Positions 58,311 through 64,000 of a stretch of DNA of 64,000 bases are shown here, one piece after another. The translations under genes and the position numbers were made by a program. The DNA is taken from contig JANLFP010000005.1 in assembly GCA_024655905.1 (NCBI GenBank), positions 168,588 through 232,587 of the forward strand. The letters run 5' to 3'. Origin of the DNA: Tepidanaerobacteraceae bacterium. Its GTDB lineage: Bacteria; Bacillota; Thermosediminibacteria; Thermosediminibacterales; Tepidanaerobacteraceae. Each line of letters begins with the position of its first letter. The first letter of the stretch is position 1. A model generated the notes under the pieces. The model worked only from the letters and a program-made list of their open reading frames with translations, searched no databases and was not told where the DNA came from.

Positions 58311-58809
58311 CGTTATCTTCGCATTCTTCATCATCACCCTCATATTCTTCATCATAATAACCGTACTGTTCGATCTCGCCGTAGCTTTCCAAAACAGCGG
58401 GGTATTTCTCGTTTTCTTTTGGTTCTTCCGTTCTCATTAATTGCGTAATAAAATGCCATTCATCCCCGTAGTCAAATAAAAACAGCATTTTTTTCTTTGC
58501 CTGGTTAAAGACTTTGCCGACTTTGACCTTTTTCACTCCAGGGAATTGTTCGCCCTCGCCAATATCTGTAAATAATTCATAGCCCTCGTCGGATCTGGGC
58601 CATCTTTTTATATTGCTGTAAAACCCAAAAGCATGATCAAAATCAAAACCAAAGCTTTCGATAATGATTTCCGCCAGGTCGTATAAACTCATCTTCTCGG
58701 GTATTGCTATGACCCTGTAAGGCATTCCTCGAACTCTACCTTCCCAATCCGATGCAGTTACTTTCAAAATCAGTATCTTTTCGTCATCTTTGGCTGGTTT
58801 TCTGCTCAT
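58297..58809 (-). CDS. Plasmid pRiA4b ORF-3-like protein
   Basis: 170 residues. ILKVTASDWEGRVRGMPYRV, SLYDLAEIIIESFGFDFDHA, FGFYSNIKRWPRSDEGYELF and FLFDYGDEWHFITQLM are the signature blocks of the pRiA4b ORF-3 family (PF07929), common on plasmids and in accessory regions with unknown function. ATG at 58809 with GGAGG upstream. The acidic tail (DDEECEDN) ends in four codons borrowed from the S-layer fragment, so the native C-terminus was probably slightly different. A ~60-bp relic of another copy is at 24343. Confidence 0.85.
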   Translation of the reverse strand: MSRKPAKDDEKILILKVTASDWEGRVRGMPYRVIAIPEKMSLYDLAEIIIESFGFDFDHAFGFYSNIKRWPRSDEGYELFTDIGEGEQFPGVKKVKVGKVFNQAKKKMLFLFDYGDEWHFITQLMRTEEPKENEKYPAVLESYGEIEQYGYYDEEYEGDDEECEDNDKVV

Positions 58810-59112
58810 CCGTATTCCTCCATTCTTTATGCTTTAAAAATTGCTTTTGTAGACCCGGCTTGAATCATAAAAATTCACAAATCTTGGGTCTATTATCATT
58901 TGTCTCACTTTTCCCTGATGAAATGGTCCCTTTTGTCAAGACACTTTTTTTGAATTTTTTAAGATAGATTAGCCTCCTTTCTGATAAAATTTTTGAAATA
59001 CGAAGTATAGACAATTTACATAAACCATCTCAAACAGCCTGATGGGTTTCTTCTGAAGGCTGAAAATAAAGTTCCGAAGGTCTCATATCATTAATTCCTT
59101 GGTTTTTATGCG
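58810..59112. other. Intergenic, possibly insertion-sequence debris
   Basis: AT-rich, no intact gene. The stretch around 58930-58960 (AAATGGTCCCTTTTGTCAAG) lies next to the IS3 fragment and may be part of the same element's terminal or OrfA region, but I cannot show it. Confidence 0.3.
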
Positions 59113-59369
59113 TTATTTGCAGGTTTCTCAATAGGTATGGATATATAATAATTCTGTTCGCTTTTCTTGCTGAGGTTTAGTCTAGGATATATGGCATCTA
59201 TCCCCATTTCCCGCATGTATCTTCGCACTTTCTTTCTGCCGATACATATACCATACCCGTCTTTCAATTGATTTTGTATTCTGCGGCAGTCATAGTAGGG
59301 ATGATCTGTGTATATCCTGTCAATGGCATTTTTGATTTTTATTTCTTCCTTTTTTAATCTATTTCTCCT
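59113..59369 (-). mobile_element. IS3-family transposase OrfB fragment
   Basis: About 85 codons begin directly at the stop codon of the neighbouring 59370 gene: KKEEIKIKNAIDRIYTDHPY, YDCRRIQNQLKDGYGICIGR, KKVRRYMREMGIDAIYPRLN, the HTH_21 region before the integrase core of IS3 OrfB. It stops at 59113; the catalytic DDE domain is absent. Confidence 0.8.
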
Positions 59370-60872
59370 CTAGTTTTTAAACCACACTTTTTCCATCTCT
59401 TTTATAATAGGAGGCATCTCTGTCATATCAAAATAATAAAGCCATATCCTTTTATCTTTTAAAAATATTTTAATTTCATCAGCTAGGCCTTTATCATCAT
59501 TTAGCTCATAAGATTTCTCTTTGCACTCAATACTCAGTAAGTAAAGACAAGTAAGAGATGTAAAAAAACGGGTCCTAAATTCTGTTGAATTTTCACACCA
59601 AATGTTATAAATTTCCTCAATTTGTTTTATAATAGATTTCAGTTCTTGTAATACATCTTCCTGCTCATTTTTTCTAAGTAAAAAATAATAAACAACCATA
59701 TAAAAACAATTAGTGTAAACCAAATCTTGAACAAACTTCTTTTCTTTTATTAAATCTTTCAGGTAACTATTCCAACGCTGATACATCTTACTACATAAGA
59801 AAAGGCTATTTTCCTCACTAGCTTCTCTTAAAAAGCTTTCAATAAATAAACGATCGTTTTCATCATATCTATAATGTGTCATTTTAAAAGTATTAATATA
59901 TTTTAAAATGATTTCCCTATCAGACTTCGCTAAAATACTTCCTAAAACATAATTAAAATCTTCATATGTACCAAAAAAATCGATACTTTGAAAGAAGAAC
60001 TCTTCATCTAAATTTTTAAGTTGCCCTAAAATTAATTTAATTTTATTTGCCAAATCGTCAGTTAAATGTTGCTTCCTGTTACCTCCAAGAACCTGACGGA
60101 TAACCTCAATTAGCACCCATTCATTTTTCACATCGTTGCCTAAAGCCATCGACAATTTTCTTTCTTCTTCTAATACATCTAATATCACAGCGATTTCTAA
60201 TGGAGATGTTTTTTTACATAATACATTTTTTAGAAGAGTAGAATTAAAAAATGAAGTAAATTGAATTAAACCTCTGATTACTCCATTAAGATAGTATCCC
60301 CTACCTCTTTCTAAAACTTCAATAAAATCATAGACTTTCTTCATATTCTTCTCTTGCAAACCATGTTCATATTCTTCATAACACAGCTTTTCATTATAAG
60401 GTATCTCATCAGTATTTTTAAGCATAACCTTTATCGAAGATAAAATTTCCCCTAATTTTACTGATAGGACTTTTTTCTCTTTTATACTAATATTTTCCAT
60501 ATCTAACAACTTATCAAAAGAAAGATTAAAATAATCAAAGATCATTATACCTTCTAGTAATCCTTTTATATCCCCTTCCTTTATGCCTTTTATAATAAAA
60601 TATTTTGCAGTTTTTAATGCGCTAGCCCCTTCTACCACATCCTTTTGCTCAATCTTTTTCATATAAAAACCGTATTGATATTTTCTAACAAATATTAATT
60701 TCTCATTTAAAAATTTATAACACTCTTCCAGGAATTCTCCTCCATCTATGATACTCTTTTCGTCTTTGCCCCTTAAAATCTCATCTATATATGATAACGA
60801 TGCATCCATTTCCACCGTATCCATAAAGCTAATAACTTCTTCTATATAACTCTGAAATAGATCTTCTTTCAT
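59370..60872 (-). CDS. Uncharacterised helical protein, second gene of an AT-rich two-gene module
   Basis: About 500 residues, no recognised family. It is almost entirely alpha-helical and highly charged (many Lys/Glu heptad-like stretches), with no transmembrane segment and a tail EMPPIIKEMEKVWFKN. ATG at 60872 has GGAGG 5 nt upstream and overlaps the stop of the preceding gene by 4 nt (ATGA), so the two proteins are made together. Base composition is far more AT-rich than the left half of the window, consistent with transfer. It ends directly at an IS3 fragment. A helical-repeat scaffold or sensor partner of the PLD-like protein is a reasonable guess, not evidence. Confidence 0.65.
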   Translation of the reverse strand: MKEDLFQSYIEEVISFMDTVEMDASLSYIDEILRGKDEKSIIDGGEFLEECYKFLNEKLIFVRKYQYGFYMKKIEQKDVVEGASALKTAKYFIIKGIKEGDIKGLLEGIMIFDYFNLSFDKLLDMENISIKEKKVLSVKLGEILSSIKVMLKNTDEIPYNEKLCYEEYEHGLQEKNMKKVYDFIEVLERGRGYYLNGVIRGLIQFTSFFNSTLLKNVLCKKTSPLEIAVILDVLEEERKLSMALGNDVKNEWVLIEVIRQVLGGNRKQHLTDDLANKIKLILGQLKNLDEEFFFQSIDFFGTYEDFNYVLGSILAKSDREIILKYINTFKMTHYRYDENDRLFIESFLREASEENSLFLCSKMYQRWNSYLKDLIKEKKFVQDLVYTNCFYMVVYYFLLRKNEQEDVLQELKSIIKQIEEIYNIWCENSTEFRTRFFTSLTCLYLLSIECKEKSYELNDDKGLADEIKIFLKDKRIWLYYFDMTEMPPIIKEMEKVWFKN

Positions 60873-62503
60873 TTTTTCCTCCATATCAGGCAACTGGGAT
60901 CTTCAAGTTCTTCCCAGAGTTCCATAAAAGCATCTAAAATCATTTTTGCATTCCCCACCTCTTGCAAAATGTGATGCACCTTACCAAGAGAATTAATAGA
61001 TGTACCTAATGACCATGCTTTAGGTCTTCTATATCTCAAAGGAAAAATAATAAACCGATCATGAAAAGACCAGCCATACTGATGATGCTGGCATCTTAAT
61101 TCAAAATCAATGCCCAAATGGTTACTGCTTCTAGTAATCTCATCACGATATCTTTTTACCCATTCTTCATAGGATTTCTCATCTTCATGGTTATCCTGTC
61201 CTTTAAAAATATTCTTTTTCTTACGATAAGAATTTATAGCCTTCATAGGCGCCCCGGCCACTTCATAATAATAAATAGTATTTAAAATATCCTCACAACT
61301 TAAATAAGGATCCCACAAATAAATACCATCTTCACCGTACCGGTTTATCAGAGTTCTTAAATCTTTTAAAGCCCTAGTTCTATCATTAACTCCTTTGCCA
61401 TATTGAATGAATATAAGATTTTTTTCTAACCTTTTCTTTTCATTTTCATAAACACGATTGGAGATCCAATCAAAGTAATCATATTTTTGAAGCTTATTAC
61501 TATCATAGCTATAACTTATTGGAATCTTAATCAATTCAGTTAATTTTCCCTTTTGATCATAATGTTGTATGATGCGAGGCTCTTGGTAGGGTGAAGATAA
61601 ATGCATAGAAAAATGTATACTTTTAAGAAAACTCGTGGAAATATAAGTCAAGATTAATCCATTTTGCCTGTTAAAAATAATTATATCATTCATCTCATTT
61701 GAGTTTCCTGTATATATTTGACAAATGGAATTATTAATTTTCTCCATCTGGCAAAATCCGATTATATTGCCATCAAAACGATTAACACTTTGGATGGAAA
61801 TTTCGGGTATATCCACTAACCTTGGATGCCATGCTAGTTGTACTTCAATTCCTTGCCAAGACTCTAAAGATCTTGTTTTAACTGAAAGCAATGTGCTAGG
61901 AAACTGAAAAATAATGTTACCAATCCTATCCTTTATGTAAAGTAAATCTATTGGTATAATTTTATTTATGTGATTGCAAATCTTTTTTAAATTATCGTCT
62001 GACTCCAATATTTCCCTTAAATCCTGTTTTCCCTCGTCAAAAAACTCTATTATATATGAACCATTAAAAAAGTTATTTTTTAATATGGAATTTAGTGGTA
62101 CAGATTTAATCTCATCTCTTGGGATAAATTGTTTAGGTAAAGGCGTTAACTTTCCAATTAACAATTCATCCCCCTGATAACTCCATTTATTACCTTCTAA
62201 TAATGCCGCAAAGGCTTTCTCTACATCTTTGATGCTCATATGATATCTCATGATTCCTATTTTATAGCGCTGGTTGATTGGTATAAGCTTTTTTGTAAGA
62301 TAAAGGCTATGATTGGTGCCCGTAAATTCTTTTTCTTCAAACACCGCTATAGTAAAAAAATTCCTAGCTTTCTTTATAATTTTATCAAATAAAAAAATAG
62401 TTGTTATCTCGCAGCTAGAATAAAACCCTAGATTTCCTTCCCCTATAAGTAATTTAAAGTCTTTTTCAATTGATTGTTTTTGACTATCTCGATTCTCGCT
62501 CAA
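60869..62503 (-). CDS. Protein with C-terminal phospholipase-D-like domain, first gene of the module
   Basis: 544 residues. The N-terminal ~330 residues are unrecognised mixed alpha/beta. The C-terminal third has YLWDPYLSCEDILNTIYY, then WSFHDRFIIFPLRYR followed by KAWSLGTSINSLGKVHHILQ. That His-x-Arg...G(T)SxN arrangement is the pattern of PLD/HKD-like phosphodiesterase or nuclease domains found in defence proteins; it may be distantly related to the VPA1262-type proteins. TTG start at 62503 with GGGG upstream; no ATG precedes the conserved part. Coupled to the 59370 gene by ATGA overlap. A 16-bp inverted repeat lies 77 nt upstream. Confidence 0.65.
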   Translation of the reverse strand: MSENRDSQKQSIEKDFKLLIGEGNLGFYSSCEITTIFLFDKIIKKARNFFTIAVFEEKEFTGTNHSLYLTKKLIPINQRYKIGIMRYHMSIKDVEKAFAALLEGNKWSYQGDELLIGKLTPLPKQFIPRDEIKSVPLNSILKNNFFNGSYIIEFFDEGKQDLREILESDDNLKKICNHINKIIPIDLLYIKDRIGNIIFQFPSTLLSVKTRSLESWQGIEVQLAWHPRLVDIPEISIQSVNRFDGNIIGFCQMEKINNSICQIYTGNSNEMNDIIIFNRQNGLILTYISTSFLKSIHFSMHLSSPYQEPRIIQHYDQKGKLTELIKIPISYSYDSNKLQKYDYFDWISNRVYENEKKRLEKNLIFIQYGKGVNDRTRALKDLRTLINRYGEDGIYLWDPYLSCEDILNTIYYYEVAGAPMKAINSYRKKKNIFKGQDNHEDEKSYEEWVKRYRDEITRSSNHLGIDFELRCQHHQYGWSFHDRFIIFPLRYRRPKAWSLGTSINSLGKVHHILQEVGNAKMILDAFMELWEELEDPSCLIWRKK

Positions 62504-62579
62504 AATAGCCCCAGCCCTTCATTTACTTTTTCATTGTCAAACTGGTACACATTTTAATTAACTTTCACACTCAGCATTC

Positions 62580-62643
62580 ATTGTGGATTCATATAGATAT
62601 ATATAGCTTAATCCTTAAAAATAGTCATATATGGATACACAAT
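62580..62643. promoter_or_regulatory. Inverted repeat upstream of the PLD-like module
   Basis: ATTGTGGATTCATATA (62580-62595) and TATATGGATACACAAT (62628-62643) are 14/16 complementary. It sits in the promoter region of the two-gene module. Candidate operator or small hairpin element. Confidence 0.4.
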
Positions 62644-62682
62644 CTGCGGAAGATTCATATTCGATTGTTTTGTATTTTTTGA

Positions 62683-63262
62683 TTATACTTCGCTCACAAG
62701 CGAAATAGCTTTATTAATGGAATCTATATTATCTTCATCAATTATGTACCTAGCTTCAAACCAGCCGCTGGACATTTCCCGGAATTTCAGCGCAATTTTA
62801 TATGCTTCGTCACATGAATCCACAAGGAGCACCTTTTTCCCCAATTCAAATGGTAACCCACTGGGGATGTTACAATCATGAAGTAGTAATCGTATTTTAT
62901 CCGAAGCCATTAATCTGTCAAAACCTTCATTGGTTAACATATTATTTTCTTGAGTAAATCTTATCCATGATAATAATTCTAAAGCTGCTTCAATCCAAAT
63001 GATATTACCTTCTAATAAGCTATTACCCAGACTATTAATATATCATTCAATGGAAGAGATTAGCGGTCTTTTCCACAATTCAGGAAGTTCATCCCCAGGC
63101 TGAAATGTCATAAAAAATTCCCCAGAGGGGTTAAACGCTTCTCATCGGGGAGCAAATTTCCACATTCATCTTTCGCCTCCGTCATAGTCCCGAATTTATA
63201 CATGGTAAATAGCTTTCCATTCAATCCTGATCTTACTTGTCTGAAAAGGCATATATTCACCT
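62683..63262 (-). pseudogene. Decayed gene of unknown function
   Basis: A single minus-strand frame reads from an ATG at about 63262 to 62683 but is interrupted by four stops (one TAA, three TGA). Surviving blocks: FQTSKIRIEWKAIYHV, NPSGEFFMTFQPGDELPELW, KRPLISSIE, then NSLLEGNIIWIEAALELLSW, FDRLMASDKIRLLLHDCNIP. The ALELLSW...DKIRLLL block recalls helical HEPN-like or ApeA-type proteins but is not diagnostic. The final 85 codons are open from ATG 62940. Not expected to make a protein. Confidence 0.5.
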
Positions 63263-63276
63263 ATAATAAACAGCAA

Positions 63277-63504
63277 TTATTGCACCATCCTTACTTGTTC
63301 ATTAGAAAGGATGTTTGCGGCATATCGTAGAGCTGCAAATATGTCTTCTTTAGTAAGTTCATATTCTGCCATTATTTCTTCATAAGAAAGCCCTGAAGCT
63401 AATCTTCCTAATATAAGTTCTACTGGAACTCTAGTCCCTTTTATTACAGGTTTTCCACCTTTAATTAAAGGATCGATAATTATCCCATGTATAATCTCTT
63501 GCAT
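63277..63504 (-). CDS. DUF433 protein, antitoxin-like
   Basis: 75 residues, DUF433: IDPLIKGGKPVIKGTRVPVE, LILGRLASGLSYEEIMAEYE, LTKEDIFAALRYAA, a small helix-turn-helix protein usually found upstream of a DUF5615 PIN-like toxin. No such partner is recognisable downstream; the decayed gene at 62683-63262 follows instead. The ISAs1 transposase ends 26 nt upstream of its ATG, so its native promoter may have been displaced. Confidence 0.88.
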   Translation of the reverse strand: MQEIIHGIIIDPLIKGGKPVIKGTRVPVELILGRLASGLSYEEIMAEYELTKEDIFAALRYAANILSNEQVRMVQ

Positions 63505-63530
63505 AAGTCAGGGATTCGTCAAAGTTTAAT

Positions 63531-64000
63531 TCAAACGCATATTAAAGCTAATGCCCGTTCAGTTTTTCTACCAATTTTACGTGTGCTTGATGCAATATGA
63601 TGCATTGAATTAATTTTTAATAAACTTATTACAAAGTTACGTAATGTGGCAAAAGCTCTTGGAGCAGAACCTCTTCGAGTTTGAGAGCGGTCTTCATCAA
63701 AAACTCTATCTCTTATCCAGTGTAAAGATTCTATGCTCCAATGACCTCTAACCAATTTAAGCAATTCTTTTGCATCGGCTTTTTCTTCACTTAAACTTGT
63801 TATATAATATGCTGTTTCTTCTGTGCGATTATTGCCTTTTAAATCCATTCTTATCCGATTTACTTTTAATATCTGCTTAACATGGGGAAATTTAATATAT
63901 TCATTTAACATGGTAGATGTTTTTGCGATTCGTATTTCTATTCGGCCATGACCTTTATCTACTGTTTTATATTCAGGGGGAAAAATCCTTTTCTTCAAGA
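63531..64000 (-). mobile_element. ISAs1-family transposase, N-terminus beyond window
   Basis: The last ~155 residues of an ISAs1 (H-repeat-associated) transposase: ETAYYITSLSEEKADAKELL, VRGHWSIESLHWIRDRVFDE, DRSQTRRGSAPRAFATLRNF, with the conserved HWxIE and DRS motifs of the DDE domain. It reads open through the right edge. The CAGGGATTCGTCAAAG just after its stop (63509-63524) could be the terminal inverted repeat. Looks intact as far as visible. Confidence 0.88.

Noticed and set aside
58186..58440. Plus-strand hydrophobic 84-codon frame resembling a membrane peptide
   Set aside because: Antisense to the acidic tail of the pRiA4b-like gene; Asp/Glu codons read backwards as Phe/Ile/Leu.
62683..63262. 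Use of TGA as a sense codon (three in-frame TGAs here, one in the S-layer fragment)
   Set aside because: TAA also interrupts this frame, both genes are fragments, and all intact genes use TGA as a stop (several ATGA overlaps).

Overview
The window reads as a chromosomal segment of an anaerobic Firmicute, most likely of the class Clostridia. The signs are a full-length single-chain pyruvate:ferredoxin oxidoreductase, strong AGGAGG-type ribosome binding sites with many GTG and TTG starts, S-layer homology domains, a BmpA-type nucleoside transporter, a lactose/cellobiose-type PTS and a type III-B (Cmr) CRISPR effector. I see no rRNA, tRNA or CRISPR array.

Left part (1-29 kb), housekeeping and metabolism. 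On the minus strand lie DNA polymerase IV (cut by the window edge), nifJ and galU. Next comes one long nucleoside-scavenging operon (17790 down to 6458): BmpA lipoprotein, ABC ATPase, two permeases, two nucleoside hydrolases, an amidohydrolase/deaminase, an ADP-ribosylglycohydrolase-fold protein, a LacI regulator and a ribokinase. It has a strong promoter (TTGACT-17-TATAAT), a palindromic operator over the start site and a terminator after ribokinase. To its right are a plus-strand cytoskeletal pair (ParM-like actin ATPase plus a bactofilin-like protein), a histidine kinase/response regulator pair facing a secreted DUF2680-type repeat protein, a MarR-ABC exporter operon, a SEC-C protein and galE.

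Middle part (29.6-47 kb), accessory. A complete Cmr effector operon (Cas10/Cmr2, Cmr3, Cmr1, Cmr4, Cmr5, Cmr6) ends in a Csx1 CARF-HEPN nuclease. No Cas6, Cas1/Cas2 or array is present. It is flanked by two nucleotidyltransferase/HEPN-type modules (29.6-30.5 kb and 46.3-47.0 kb), a decayed Rpn nuclease and a fragment of a second csx1. A beta-glucoside PTS operon (IIC-IIB-IIA, GH4 glycosidase, SIS protein) sits between the CRISPR locus and the right-hand module.

Right part (47-64 kb), a graveyard of mobile and broken genes. It holds a truncated group II intron, an IS110 fragment, a second galU copy cut to 63 codons, an intact Rpn nuclease with an in-frame 12-bp tandem repeat, a DUF438/PAS protein, a frame-split multicopy-type element, a large surface metallophosphoesterase pseudogene with S-layer domains, an IS3 fragment, a DUF433 gene and an ISAs1 transposase at the edge. 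Embedded here is a markedly AT-rich, translationally coupled two-gene module (59370-62503). One partner has a phospholipase-D-like HDRF...LGTSIN signature, and this pair is the best candidate for an undescribed, defence-like system. The GC-richer left half against the AT-rich, fragment-laden right half suggests repeated acquisition and decay on the right.
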